Source of the DNA: Streptomyces caatingaensis
GTDB taxonomy: Bacteria; Actinomycetota; Actinomycetes; Streptomycetales; Streptomycetaceae
Direction of reading: 5' to 3'
DNA length: 64,000 nt
Assembly (NCBI RefSeq): GCF_001187435.1
Contig: NZ_LFXA01000007.1
Location: 1-64,000, forward strand
Part shown: one piece after another, positions 13,258-26,316 of the stretch
Numbering within the stretch: position 1 is the stretch's first letter
How the letters are laid out: each line of letters starts with the position of its first letter
The notes under the pieces: generated by a model
The model's input: the letters and a program-made list of their open reading frames with translations, nothing else
Database searches by the model: none
Told to the model about the DNA's origin: nothing
Made by a program: the position numbers and the translations under genes

Positions 13258-14700
13258 GTGAGAGGTTCGCCGACGATCCTGCATCTGGACATGGACGCCT
13301 TCTACGCCTCGGTGGAGCAGGCGGCCAAGCCCAGCCTGCGCGGGAAGCCGGTGGTCGTGGGCGGTGTCGGCCCCCGTGGCGTGGTGGCCACCGCCTCGTA
13401 CGAGGCGCGGGTCTTCGGCGTCCACTCGGCCATGGCCACGGCCCAGGCGCGCAGGCTCTGCCCCAACGCCGCCTATCTGCACCCGAGGTTCAGCCTCTAC
13501 CGGCAGATCAGCGACACCGTCATGGAGCTGCTCGGCCGGCTGTCCCCGCTGGTCGAACCGCTCAGCCTGGACGAGGCGTTCGTGGATCTGGAGGCGGGCG
13601 GGGTAGAGGGCTCCTCGGCGGCGGTCCGGGCCGTGGGGGAGAAGCTGCGCCGGGACATCCGGGCGGCGACGGGGGTCAGCGGGTCGGTGGGGCTCGCCGG
13701 GTCCAAGATGCTCGCGAAGATCGCCTCGGAGCAGGCGAAGCCGGACGGGCTCGTCGTCATCGAACCCGGGACGGAACTGGAGCTGCTCGGGCCGATGCCG
13801 GTGCGGACCATCCCGGGCGTCGGTCCCGCCACGGCCGAGGCGCTGCGCCGGGCCGGCATCCACACCGTGGCCGAGACGGCCGAGGCGGGTGAGGCGGAGC
13901 TGGTGCGGCTGCTCGGCAAGGCGCACGGGGCGTCCCTGTACGCGCTGGCCACGGGGCGGGACGACCGGCCGGTGGTGGCGGAGCGGGACGCGAAGTCCGT
14001 CTCGGTGGAGGACACCTTCGCCGAGGACCTCACCGACCGGACCCGGGTGCGGATGGAGCTCGCGCGGCTGGCGGACCGGTGCGTGCGGCGGCTGCGGGAG
14101 GCCGGGCGGTCCGGCCGCACCGTCGTCATCAAGGTGCGCCGTTACGACTTCTCCACGCTGACGCGCTCGGAGACGCTGCGGGGGCCGACGGACGACCCCG
14201 CGGTCGTGCGCGAGGCGGTGGCGCGGCTGCTGGAGGGGGTGGACACGTCGGAGGGGGTCCGGCTGCTGGGGGTCGGTGTCAGCGGGCTCGCCGACTTCAC
14301 GCAGGAGGATCTTTTTGCGCAGGCGCGGGCGCAGGAGGGGGACGGGGGGCCGGCTGTGGTGGCGGGGGTGGATGTCGACGGGGCCGGGGTCGGGGCCGGG
14401 GGTGCCGGCGGGGGCGACGAGCTGCCGGAGGCCGGGCCGGGCCCCCGGCAGTGGTTTCCGGGGCTGGACGTCGTCCACGCGGAGTTCGGGCGGGGGTGGG
14501 TGCAGGGGAGTGGTCTGGGGCGGGTCACGGTGCGCTTCGAGGAGCCGTGGTCGGAGGTGCCGGGGCGGGTGCGGACGTTCGCCGTGGACGATCCGGCGTT
14601 GGAGGTGGGGGAGCCGGTGCCGTTGTTGCGGCCGGGGGCGGGGGGTCCTTCGGGCGAGGGCTCGGCTCTGCCGGGGGAGGGGGGTGTGACGGCCGCCTGA
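13258..14700 (+). CDS. dinB: DNA polymerase IV (Y family)
   Basis: The 480-residue translesion polymerase has the catalytic motifs HLDMDAFYASVEQ (about residues 8-20) and LSLDEAFVDLE (about 100-110), the little-finger domain (about 240-350) and a beta-clamp-binding motif QEDLFAQ at about residue 348. After a glycine-rich linker comes a C-terminal module (FPGLDVVHAEFGRGWVQG) seen in actinobacterial homologues. I chose GTG 13258 (VRGSPTILHLDMDAF) because the conserved sequence starts there; GTG 13222 is in frame further upstream. It is a single gene downstream of the MerR regulator. Confidence 0.93.
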   Translation: MRGSPTILHLDMDAFYASVEQAAKPSLRGKPVVVGGVGPRGVVATASYEARVFGVHSAMATAQARRLCPNAAYLHPRFSLYRQISDTVMELLGRLSPLVEPLSLDEAFVDLEAGGVEGSSAAVRAVGEKLRRDIRAATGVSGSVGLAGSKMLAKIASEQAKPDGLVVIEPGTELELLGPMPVRTIPGVGPATAEALRRAGIHTVAETAEAGEAELVRLLGKAHGASLYALATGRDDRPVVAERDAKSVSVEDTFAEDLTDRTRVRMELARLADRCVRRLREAGRSGRTVVIKVRRYDFSTLTRSETLRGPTDDPAVVREAVARLLEGVDTSEGVRLLGVGVSGLADFTQEDLFAQARAQEGDGGPAVVAGVDVDGAGVGAGGAGGGDELPEAGPGPRQWFPGLDVVHAEFGRGWVQGSGLGRVTVRFEEPWSEVPGRVRTFAVDDPALEVGEPVPLLRPGAGGPSGEGSALPGEGGVTAA

Positions 14701-15289
14701 TCCGGGTTGGGTGGGGTTGGATGCGGTGGGGGTCGGCGGGGGATGTCGGGTGCCGGACTGGCGGAGTTGCCCCAGCCCCGCCCTTTCACCGTTTCCTCCG
14801 GGTCTCCGCCCCGGGCCCTGTGGCGCGGGGCCGCGGGGAGGGGGGCTCTCCCCCGAGGCCCGCTGCCGCACTGCCGCGCGGAGCGGGGGCTCCGTCCCGT
14901 CCCCGGTGCCGCGCCGTCGCCGCTCGGAATGCGGGGCTCCGCCCCCTGCGCCCCGGGCGCGTCCATGGTCGCCCTCTGTGCGCGGAGCCTCGTGGAGGTC
15001 GGCCCTGCCGGGACCACCCGCCCCGGATCGGCCCCCCAGGTTGCCCGCCCAATCGGCCTCCCGCCCGGGGCCCGGTGGCCCGCGCCCGGCACCGTCCTTC
15101 GAGGCCCGGGCCTGCCCTGCCCGGGCCTGCCCTGCCCGGGCCTTGCCCTGCCCGGGCCTGCCCGGCGGCCTGGGTCCTCCCCTCCCCTCCCTTCCCCTCC
15201 CTGGTGCCCCAGGCGTTGGCACCGTGCCCTCTGTCCCGGGACGGCGGGCCCCTCAGTGCCAGCGCGCTCCCCCCACCCGGGCCGCGGAG
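14701..15289. other. Intergenic region, very GC-rich, no gene supported
   Basis: About 590 bases lie between the convergent dinB and PRC-barrel genes. Open frames exist on both strands only because stop codons are rare in such GC-rich sequence; their proteins are Pro/Arg/Gly-rich without domains. Short hairpin-like GGGGCTCCGCCCC segments and one tandem repeat array (listed separately) are the only structures I see. Confidence 0.7.
15104..15164. repeat. Tandem 15-bp repeat, four copies
   Basis: The unit GCCCGGGCCTGCCCT occurs at 15104, 15119, 15134 (with one extra T) and 15150 (last base changed). Each unit includes the palindrome GCCCGGGC. It lies in non-coding DNA between convergent genes and is probably slippage-generated. 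Confidence 0.85.
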
Positions 15290-15631
15290 TCACGCGTCGG
15301 GTCCGGGGGACGGTGAGGCGGGGAGGGGGAGGTTGTAGTGGTGGTGGAGGAGGAGTTCCTGGGTGGGGGAGAGATGGCGGGCTACGCCCAGGTCGGGGGC
15401 TTGTTTGATGAGGGTGTGGGCGTAGGGGACGCGGAGGGTGTCGTTCTCCAGGACGCTGGGCTCCAGGGGGACGAACGCGTCGCGGCCGAAGAGGCCGGTG
15501 CGTACGGCGGCCCACCGGGGCGCGCCCGTCGCGTCGTCGAGGTAGACCTCGTCCACGGTGCCGATGCGGGTGCCGTCGCGGTCGTAGGCCCTGCGTCCGA
15601 TCAGGCTCCGGGGGTCGATGTCGCTCTGCAC
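15290..15631 (-). CDS. PRC-barrel domain protein
   Basis: This 113-residue protein starts QSDIDPRSLIGRRAYDRDGT and matches PRC-barrel proteins (residues about 5-80: IGRRAYDRDGTRIGTVDEVY, then RWAAVRTGLFG and FVPLE), followed by a His-rich tail (LLLHHHYNLP). Bacterial single-domain PRC barrels are often stress- or RNA-associated, but the role here is unknown. GTG 15631 is preceded by GGAGGAA; the longer open frame up to 15778 has no such signal. It is divergent from the gcvP leader. Confidence 0.85.
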   Translation of the reverse strand: MQSDIDPRSLIGRRAYDRDGTRIGTVDEVYLDDATGAPRWAAVRTGLFGRDAFVPLEPSVLENDTLRVPYAHTLIKQAPDLGVARHLSPTQELLLHHHYNLPLPASPSPGPDA

Positions 15632-15794
15632 GGTTCCTCCCGTCAGGTGTGTCCCCGGTGGGTTCCCCGGAAGTTCGTTATAAAGCCCATGAAAACCCTC
15701 CGGAGGCGGGAAAAGCCGCAAAGGAGGAAGGCTTTCCCGGGAGACCCTCGCGCGGCATTGCCGCTGGTAGGCTGACAATTGGCCGCTGACCCCG

Positions 15795-16032
15795 CGCGGG
15801 AGAGTCCCCCAGGGACCCGGACAGGCATGGACCTGGAAGGGGCCCGACGGGGCGCCGAAGGAGCAAATCCTCCCCGGAATCTCTCAGGCACACGTACCGC
15901 GCGGACGAGGTCACTCTGGAAAGCAGGGCGGGCCCCGGTCCTCGCACCATGCCGAGCCCCCCTCACCGACGGTGAAAGCCGGGCTGCCCGCACGGGCCCG
16001 GTGAATCTCTCAGGTCCAGTTGACAGAGGGGG
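15795..16032 (+). promoter_or_regulatory. Tandem glycine riboswitch controlling gcvP
   Basis: Two glycine-aptamer cores lie in series in the gcvP leader. The first has GGAGAG (15799), then GCCGAAGGAGCAA (15857) and AATCTCTCAGGCA (15880). The second has CACTCTGGAAAGCAGG (15912), CACCGACGGTGAAAGCC (15964) and AATCTCTCAGGTCC (16004), followed by GACAGAGGGGGA. Such cooperative two-aptamer riboswitches switch on glycine-cleavage genes when glycine is high. TAGGCT at 15768-15773 could be the -10 box. About 65 bases separate the second aptamer from the gcvP start, enough for an expression platform. Confidence 0.93.
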
Positions 16033-16096
16033 AGGCCGTCCGGGTACCCGCGCCGTGGTACCCCTCGCAGGTCGTATGACCAGGAGGCCCCCGCAG

Positions 16097-18982
<2,886 letters not shown>

Positions 18983-18996
18983 TCCGCCCATGAGGT

Positions 18997-19029
18997 GGGG
19001 CCGGTCCGGCGGTGCGCCGGACCGGCCCC
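18997..19029 (+). terminator. Hairpin terminator after gcvP
   Basis: A perfect 15-bp stem (18997-19011 with 19015-19029) and a 3-base loop, starting 14 bases after the gcvP stop. There is no long T tract, as is common in Streptomyces. It may also serve the convergent small gene that ends at 19063. Confidence 0.85.
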
Positions 19030-19062
19030 TTCGCGTCGTCCTCCGGTGTGCCGGACGTGCCG

Positions 19063-19269
19063 TCAGGCGGCGGTCACGACCTGCCCCGCGCCGAGCGGCC
19101 GGTGCGGGGCGATGATCTGCCCGTCGGGCAGGAGTTCACCGGTGTCCTCGAAGACGAGGACGCCGTTGCACAGCAGGCTCCAGCCTTGCTGCGGGAAGTG
19201 GGCCACGAGGTGCGCGGCTTCCCGGTCGGCTGAGTCGGCTGACGGGCACGCGGGCTGGTGCTGGCACAT
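19063..19269 (-). CDS. Small hypothetical protein, DUF5999-like
   Basis: A 68-residue protein starting MCQHQPACPSADSADREAAH and containing the string QQGWSLLCNGVLVFEDTGEL. It matches a small Streptomyces family (DUF5999) with an N-terminal Cys/His cluster and unknown function. ATG 19269 is the likely start although its ribosome binding site is weak; longer in-frame extensions upstream lack protein-like sequence. Confidence 0.75.
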   Translation of the reverse strand: MCQHQPACPSADSADREAAHLVAHFPQQGWSLLCNGVLVFEDTGELLPDGQIIAPHRPLGAGQVVTAA

Positions 19270-19552
19270 GGGAGGGTTCTTTCGCTGGGATGTCGGTGAT
19301 GCTGACGCCGTGCTGCGGCTCGATGCGGTGGTCATGCCGCCCCCCGTTGCGATTCGGTCGGTCGGTCCCAGTGTTGCCCTACGGGCGGGATTCCGCAGGG
19401 ATTTCATGGCAGCGGTCCTCTGTAGGGGAGGACGCGTCACCCATGCGGACGGTTGCTGTCAACAAGGCTGCCGCTTCGGTCGGTTCGGGTCGGCGACGGC
19501 GGAGGTCCCCCGAGTGGGTGAGGGGGCCGCGGGCCGCCGCCGGGGGCCCGGG

Positions 19553-20139
19553 TCAGGCGGACCGCTGGAGCAGCGGGGCGGCCGTCAGCCGGAGCGTGAG
19601 CACCGGCAGCAGGTCGGCGAAGCGGTGCGGACGGTGCGCGGCGATGCCCGGTGGCGCGGGGGCGAGCGGCACCAGCAGGTCGCCGGGGGCCGGCAGGCCC
19701 GACGCCGCGTCGGCCGCGACGTCGCCGTGCAGCCAGAGCGTGCACATGTAGAGACCGGGGACGGTCAGCAGCCGCGGCTGGTACGGGGTGGAGAGCGACT
19801 CGGCCTGGCGCAGGGCCAGTTCGGTGGAGGCGACGTACGGTCCCTCGAAGAAGTGCGAGAACGCCCAGCCGTCGGGCGTCAGCATCGCCTCGCCCGCCGC
19901 GATCGCCCGGTCGCCCTCCTTGATGAGGAAGCGCCACCCCGTCAACCGGGTGCGTGGCACACCGCCGGACGGGGCAACCGTCTCCAGGACATGGACGGGC
20001 AGCGGGAGTTCGCAGCTGAGCGACGACTGTGCGGCCTTGAGGGAGGGGGTACGGGTCTCGCGGACGGCGGTGGGGGAGCCGAGGGCCGTGCGGATGCTGC
20101 GGAGGGCAGGCGCGGGTGCGGGGGGACATGCAGGGGCAT
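19553..20139 (-). pseudogene. Conserved hypothetical protein, frameshifted near its start
   Basis: From GTG 19960 the frame encodes 135 residues (RTRLTGWRFLIKEGDRAIAA, then PDGWAFSHFFEGPYVASTE), but the same frame stays open and protein-like upstream (SPTAVRETRTPSLKAA, LPVHVLETVAPSGG) with no start codon. A good start, ATG 20139 with GAGAGG 9 bases before it, lies in another frame and reads MPLHVPP. A run of six G on the plus strand (20120-20125) separates them; adding one base joins the frames into about 195 residues. The function is unknown. The defect could be an assembly error; otherwise translation would depend on the internal GTG. Confidence 0.65.
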
Positions 20140-20616
20140 GACGGTTCGCCTCTCACTTCGGAGACACGCGGTGCTGGGCAGTGACGACGCTGTCGGTGTG
20201 CGGGGTCAGAGGGGGAGCCGGGACCGACTGCCGGGGCCTACTCTCTGCCTCAACCCGAGTTTATACGACACATGTTCACATGGTGTTTCGGGTAGCTGTC
20301 GCCGGCATTTCCGGCAAGGGGATATCAGGGCCGCCTGCGGGGTGGATTTCGGTGATTTCGTTCCGAGCCGCACACACCTGACCTCGGTTTCTTTCCCGAG
20401 GACGGTAGGCCGAAACTCGCCGGTGTTTATGACCAATGCAATCACCGCGGCCCGGAGCAGCCGTCATGCCAACGGAATGTGCCGGAGTGCGCCGTGCCTC
20501 CAGCCTACCGGTTATGCGGCCGGCGCGAGGCGTTTCGATCGCGCCGCCTGGGCATCATCGTCCGTGACGACGGCGGCCGGCGCCGCGGCGGCCCGCTTGA
20601 GGAGGGAAGGGCTTCC
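20140..20616. other. Divergent intergenic region
   Basis: About 480 bases separate the divergent hypothetical gene (19553-20139) and the glutamate-cysteine ligase-like gene. It is more AT-rich than its surroundings around 20260-20450 and must contain both promoters. I could not assign -35/-10 boxes with confidence, and the short open frames here do not look like proteins. Confidence 0.6.
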
Positions 20617-22116
<1,500 letters not shown>

Positions 22117-22213
22117 CACGGCCGCACCCCGTGTTCGTCCCGCCGCGGGCCGTCGGGCAAGCTGTGACGGACGCCGGCGACGGGCGGCGGACGACGGACG
22201 CGGGAGTGGTGGA

Positions 22214-23035
22214 GTGCGGCAGAAGGCCCGGGAGGCGGCGGAGGCCCCGCAGGCGCGGCCGGACGGGACGGCCGGAGCCGGCCCGTCGCGGCGGACCCTG
22301 CGGACGGAGACCCTGCTGGTGCTCGCCCTCTCCCTGGGCGCCAGCGCGGTCTCCGCGCTCATCAGCTTCGTCGGCTCGGTGACCCGGCCGGGCGGGCTCA
22401 AGGACCAGGCCGCCCGGCTCAACACCTCGCACGCGCCCGGCCGGCCCTGGCTGGACCTGGCCTGGCAGGTCTTCGGCGTCGCCACCGCGCTGGTGCCCGT
22501 CTTCCTCGTCGCCCACCTGCTGCTGCGCGAGGGCGCCGGGCCGCGGGCGATCGGCCTCGACCGCCGCCGCCCCGGCTCCGACCTGGCCCGCGGCACCGCC
22601 GTCGCCGCCGTGGTGGGCGGCACCGGCCTGCTCCTCTACCTCGGGGCCCGCGCCGCCGGCGCCAATCTGACCGTCGTCCCCGAGTCGCTGCCCGACGTCT
22701 GGTGGAAGTTCCCGGTGCTGATCGCCTCCGCCGTCCAGAACGCGGTCCTGGAGGAGGTCGTGGTCGTCGGCTACCTGCTGCGCCGGCTCGGCCAGTTGGG
22801 CTGGTCACCCGCGGCCGCGCTGGCCGCGAGCGCGGTGCTGCGCGGCTCGTACCACCTCTACCAGGGCCTCGGCGGCCTCGTCGGGAACATGGCGATGGGC
22901 GTCCTCTTCGTCCTGCTCTACCGGCGCTGGGGCCGGGTCGGCCCGCTGGTGGCCGCGCACGCTCTGATCGACGTCGTGGCCTTCACCGGCTACGCGCTGC
23001 TCGCCGGCCATGTGGGGTGGCTGCCGACGGCGTGA
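22214..23035 (+). CDS. CPBP family intramembrane metalloprotease
   Basis: The 273-residue protein has about seven hydrophobic segments and the three CPBP/Abi motifs: EE at about residue 178 (AVLEEVVVVGYLLRRLG), RxxxHxxxG-like (RGSYHLYQGLGG, about 212) and H (VAAHALIDVVAF, about 250). Members cleave or process peptides in the membrane. GTG 22214 follows a weak ribosome binding site. Its neighbours do not suggest a substrate. Confidence 0.88.
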   Translation: MRQKAREAAEAPQARPDGTAGAGPSRRTLRTETLLVLALSLGASAVSALISFVGSVTRPGGLKDQAARLNTSHAPGRPWLDLAWQVFGVATALVPVFLVAHLLLREGAGPRAIGLDRRRPGSDLARGTAVAAVVGGTGLLLYLGARAAGANLTVVPESLPDVWWKFPVLIASAVQNAVLEEVVVVGYLLRRLGQLGWSPAAALAASAVLRGSYHLYQGLGGLVGNMAMGVLFVLLYRRWGRVGPLVAAHALIDVVAFTGYALLAGHVGWLPTA

Positions 23036-23154
23036 CGGGCCCGAAGGGGACGGCGAGAGGGCCCGGTTGAAGATGAACGGCGCATTCCGGATTAGCGGCC
23101 CCGCATTCCCGGGGTGGGGCGATCTTCGCGTGACCGTATCGCTACGATGACGCC

Positions 23155-23262
23155 ATGGAGTTACGCCAGTTGCAGAACTCGGCGGTTGTGGCGGATGTGG
23201 CCAAAACGATGCCGATGGCAAGCGAACTGTCCGCGTCCCGCCCCCTGGAGAGCGCCACGTGA
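23155..23262 (+). CDS. Possible 35-residue leader peptide upstream of cydA
   Basis: A short frame beginning MELRQLQNSAVVADVAKT ends with a stop that overlaps the GTG of cydA (GTGA), the usual arrangement for translational coupling. TACGAT (23143-23148) lies 6 bases before its ATG, with no ribosome binding site, so it may be a leaderless start. The third codon is TTA. The N-terminus also resembles the start of LysR regulators, so it could be a gene remnant. Its coding status is not proven. Confidence 0.4.
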   Translation: MELRQLQNSAVVADVAKTMPMASELSASRPLESAT

Positions 23263-24617
23263 ACGTCGTCGACCTGGCCCGGCTGCAGTTCGCCGTCACC
23301 GCGACCCTGCACTTCCTGTTCGTCGCCGTCACCCTCGGACTGGTCACGGTCGTCGCCCTCATGCAGACCCGGGCGGCGCGCACCGGCGATCCCGGCCTCC
23401 GCGCGGAGCGCATGCGGCGGGTGCGCTTCTGGGGCGGCCTCTACGTCGTCAACTACGCGCTCGGCATCGTCAGCGGCCTCGTCCAGGAATTCCAGTTCGG
23501 GCTCAACTGGTCCGGCCTCTCCCACGTGCTGGGCAACGTCATCGGCGCCCCCCTCGCCATCGAGACCATCGTCGCCTTCTTCCTGGAATCCACCTTCCTG
23601 GGACTGTGGGCCTTCGGCTTCAAGCGGATCCGGCCCCGCCTCCACCTCGCGCTGATCTGGGGCGTCACCCTCACCGCGTACGCCTCCACCTTCTGGATCA
23701 TGGTGGTCAACGGCTTCATGCAGGAGCCGGTCGGCCACGCCGAGCGCGGCGGCGTCGCCCGCGTCACCGACTGGGGCGCCATCCTCACCAACGGGGCCAC
23801 CTGGTACGCCGTCCTCCACATCGCCGGCGCCGTGGCCCTCCTGGCCGGGCTGATCCTGGCGGCCGTCAGCGCCCACCACCTGCGCCGCGACCGCGACATC
23901 GCCTTCTTCCGGCCCACCCTGCGCCAGGGCTCCGTCCTCGCCGGCCTCGGCGCGGTCGCCGTCGTCTCCGCCGGCTTCGTCTCCCTCGACGCGCTGAAGG
24001 GCACCCAGCCCCAGAAGTACGCCGTCCTCATGGGCGGCGAGGACCTGGAAGGGGCACGGGCCGCCGCCCGCGCCGCCTACGGACCCGGCGACTGGATGCC
24101 GCCCGCGTGGGTCGGCCACGCCTCCCTCGCCATGCTCCTCATCGGCCTCGTGATGACCGTCCTCGCCTGGCTCCCGCTCCTCGCCCTCCGCGGCGGCACC
24201 GGCCCCGCCGCGCCACTGACCCGCAAGCGCGTCCTGCGGCTGCCCGCCGTCCTGCTGTTCCTCGGCTTCGCCGCCCTCGTCTGCGGCTGGCTCAGCCGCG
24301 AGGTGGGCCGCCAGCCGTGGATGGTCACCGGCGAACTGACCGTCCGCGACGCCATCGGCGACGTCTCCGCCGCCGGAATGGCCTTCTCCTTCGCGGCGTT
24401 CACCCTCGTCCTCGGCCTCCTCGCCCTGGTCGACTGGACGCTGATGGTCCGCTACGCCCGCCTCGGGCCCGACGCCGGGCTCCTCGGCGACACGGACCTC
24501 TTCCCCGACGGCCCCGACGGCCCCGACGGTTCCGGCGGCCCCGAGGGCCCCGGCGACGACCGCCCGGCGGACGGCGGTTCGCGGAACCCCGCGGCCGGCG
24601 TGCCCGTCTCCTACTGA
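23259..24617 (+). CDS. cydA: Cytochrome bd-type ubiquinol/menaquinol oxidase subunit I
   Basis: The 452-residue, nine-helix membrane protein binds the haems of the bd oxidase, which reduces O2 to water with quinol. Visible features are LHFLFVAVTLG with the first haem histidine (about residue 18), EFQFGLNWSGLS, VLHIAGAVALLAG with the second haem histidine (about 187), and the conserved GRQPW (about 350). The quinol-binding loop is short, as in the short-Q-loop (CIO-like) group. The C-terminus is a Gly/Asp/Pro-rich tail. GTG 23259 overlaps the small upstream frame; GGAGAG is 8 bases upstream. cydB follows after 33 bases. Confidence 0.95.
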   Translation: MNVVDLARLQFAVTATLHFLFVAVTLGLVTVVALMQTRAARTGDPGLRAERMRRVRFWGGLYVVNYALGIVSGLVQEFQFGLNWSGLSHVLGNVIGAPLAIETIVAFFLESTFLGLWAFGFKRIRPRLHLALIWGVTLTAYASTFWIMVVNGFMQEPVGHAERGGVARVTDWGAILTNGATWYAVLHIAGAVALLAGLILAAVSAHHLRRDRDIAFFRPTLRQGSVLAGLGAVAVVSAGFVSLDALKGTQPQKYAVLMGGEDLEGARAAARAAYGPGDWMPPAWVGHASLAMLLIGLVMTVLAWLPLLALRGGTGPAAPLTRKRVLRLPAVLLFLGFAALVCGWLSREVGRQPWMVTGELTVRDAIGDVSAAGMAFSFAAFTLVLGLLALVDWTLMVRYARLGPDAGLLGDTDLFPDGPDGPDGSGGPEGPGDDRPADGGSRNPAAGVPVSY

Positions 24618-24650
24618 CCCCCACCACCGCACGCTGACAGGGGAATCACC

Positions 24651-25634
24651 GTGGATGTCTTCTGGTACGCACTCGTCGGGCTGCTCCTCGCCGGCTACCT
24701 GGTGCTGGAGAGCGTCGACTTCGGGGTGGGGATGCTGATCCCGTTCGCCGGCTCCGAGGCCGCACGCGTAAGGCTGCGCCGCACCGTCGTCCCCCTCTTC
24801 CTCGTGAACGAGGTGTGGCTGGTGGCCTTCGGCGGGCTCATGTTCGGGGCCCTGCCCCTGATGGAGGGGGAACTGCTGCACGCGCAGCGGCTCCCCGTCG
24901 TCGTCCTGCTCTGCGCCTGGTTCCTGCGCGACGCCGCCCTGTGGTTCCGCCACGCCACGCCCGGCCCCGCCTGGCGGCGCACCTGGGACACCGTGCTCCC
25001 CGCGGCGAGCGCCGTCCTGGCCGCCGGCTGGGGCGCCGTCCTGGCGACGCTGGTACGGGGCATGTCCACCGGCGCCGACGGCCGGGCCGACGCCACCGCC
25101 GGTGACGTGTTCCACCCGTTCAGCCTGCTCTGCGCGGCCCTGGTCGTCGTGGCCGCGGTGCGTCAGGGCGCCCTCTTCGCCGGCCGCGGACTGCCGGACG
25201 GGGACGCGCCGGGCGCCCGGCTCGGCCGGACGGCCGCCGTCCTCACCCCGGTCCTGGCGGGGCTGCTCCTCGTGACCGCCGGCGTCGGGGCCGCGGTCAC
25301 CGGCTCCCCGGCGGCCGTCGGCGCCGTCACCGCCCTCGCCGCCGTCTGCGTCGTCGCCTCCCACCTCGTCCGGCGCGCCGGACGTCCGGTGCCGGCGCTG
25401 CTGCTGGGCACGGCCCCGCTGCTCGCGCTGCCGGTCATGGTCGCCCTCGCGCACGGCACCACCGTCCTGGCCACCCGCTCCGGCGAGGGCGATCTGCCGC
25501 TCTCCCGGGCGATCGCGGACTCCTCGTCGCTCGCCCTGCTGTCGGTCACGGCGCTCCCGGCGCTGGTCGCCGTGGCCCTCGGACAGGTCTGGATCTGGCG
25601 GGAGTTCGGCCGGACGGCGCCCCGCCCGGCCTGA
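24651..25634 (+). CDS. cydB: Cytochrome bd-type oxidase subunit II
   Basis: The 327-residue, roughly eight-helix protein starts MDVFWYALVGLLLAGYLVLE, followed by ESVDFGVGML, the hallmark of CydB. It forms the heterodimer with CydA. GTG 24651 has AGGGGAA upstream. No cydC/cydD (haem/thiol exporter needed for bd assembly) follows, so assembly would rely on genes elsewhere. The next gene is convergent, 13 bases away. Confidence 0.94.
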   Translation: MDVFWYALVGLLLAGYLVLESVDFGVGMLIPFAGSEAARVRLRRTVVPLFLVNEVWLVAFGGLMFGALPLMEGELLHAQRLPVVVLLCAWFLRDAALWFRHATPGPAWRRTWDTVLPAASAVLAAGWGAVLATLVRGMSTGADGRADATAGDVFHPFSLLCAALVVVAAVRQGALFAGRGLPDGDAPGARLGRTAAVLTPVLAGLLLVTAGVGAAVTGSPAAVGAVTALAAVCVVASHLVRRAGRPVPALLLGTAPLLALPVMVALAHGTTVLATRSGEGDLPLSRAIADSSSLALLSVTALPALVAVALGQVWIWREFGRTAPRPA

Positions 25635-25647
25635 CCCCGGCCGGAGT

Positions 25648-26124
25648 TCAGACCCGGCGGGCCTCGGTCCGCACCGCGTACTCGCCGGTCGTCGTCGACC
25701 GGCGGTCGAAGGTGAGGGCGGTGCCGCTCCCGGTGAACCCCTGCCGGTCCGCGGACAGCACCGCCCTCTGCTCGATCTCGATACGCAGGACCAGGTCCCC
25801 CCGGTCGTCCAGGACGCGCTCGTCCAGCCGGAAGACGAACGCCCCGGGGCCCGTCGCCCGCCACGTCCCCACGCCGCCCACGTTGTTGGAGACCGTGCCG
25901 TCGGCGCGCAGCTCCATGACCGTGTCGACGACGTCGCCGTCGTCCCCCGTGGCCCGGACCGACCAGGTGCCGGCGGCGGCGGTCCACGGGGGCCGGCCGG
26001 CCGTGCCCCCCTCCTCCGCCGCCGCCGTGCCCGCCAGGGGAACGGCCAGCAGGGCGGCGGCCGCGAGGGCCACGAAGCGGCGGCGGGCCGGGGCGGCCCC
26101 TGTTCTCGGCGGAGCGGTTTCCAC
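25648..26124 (-). CDS. Secreted hypothetical protein
   Basis: The 158-residue protein has an arginine-rich N-terminus (PARRRFVALAAAALLAVPLA) with a hydrophobic core and an AAAEE cleavage-like site near residue 36, so it is probably exported. The mature part looks like a single beta-rich domain (TWSVRATGDDGDVVDTVMEL, TWRATGPGAFVFRLDE), comparable to lipocalin/AttH-like or DUF-type secreted folds. I do not recognise a specific family. It ends 13 bases from cydB in convergent orientation. Confidence 0.7.
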   Translation of the reverse strand: METAPPRTGAAPARRRFVALAAAALLAVPLAGTAAAEEGGTAGRPPWTAAAGTWSVRATGDDGDVVDTVMELRADGTVSNNVGGVGTWRATGPGAFVFRLDERVLDDRGDLVLRIEIEQRAVLSADRQGFTGSGTALTFDRRSTTTGEYAVRTEARRV

Positions 26125-26316
26125 GGTGTCCCCCCACTGGGTCGATGGCTGCGGGCGATCGTACGGCAGCGCTCACCCGCCGATCGTCAGCTCCCGTACG
26201 GGAAACCACAGGGAAGGGCAACGGAAGGTCCGGAGGACGTCAGGTCCCTTGGACGTCCCCGCGCCTCTGTGCTGGCATGGACCTCCGGTCCTGATCCTGC
26301 GACGTGGGAGCGGAAC

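Noticed and set aside
14701..15338. Overlapping plus and minus frames of 137-457 codons between dinB and the PRC-barrel gene
   Set aside because: The translations are Pro/Gly/Arg-rich with no domain, ribosome binding site or coding-like codon bias.
20270..20290. ACACATGTTCACATGG considered as a Rex (redox sensor) operator
   Set aside because: Only one half-site resembles TTCACA; the other half of TGTGAA-N4-TTCACA is missing, and it does not lie by cydA. No Rex site is visible upstream of cydA either.
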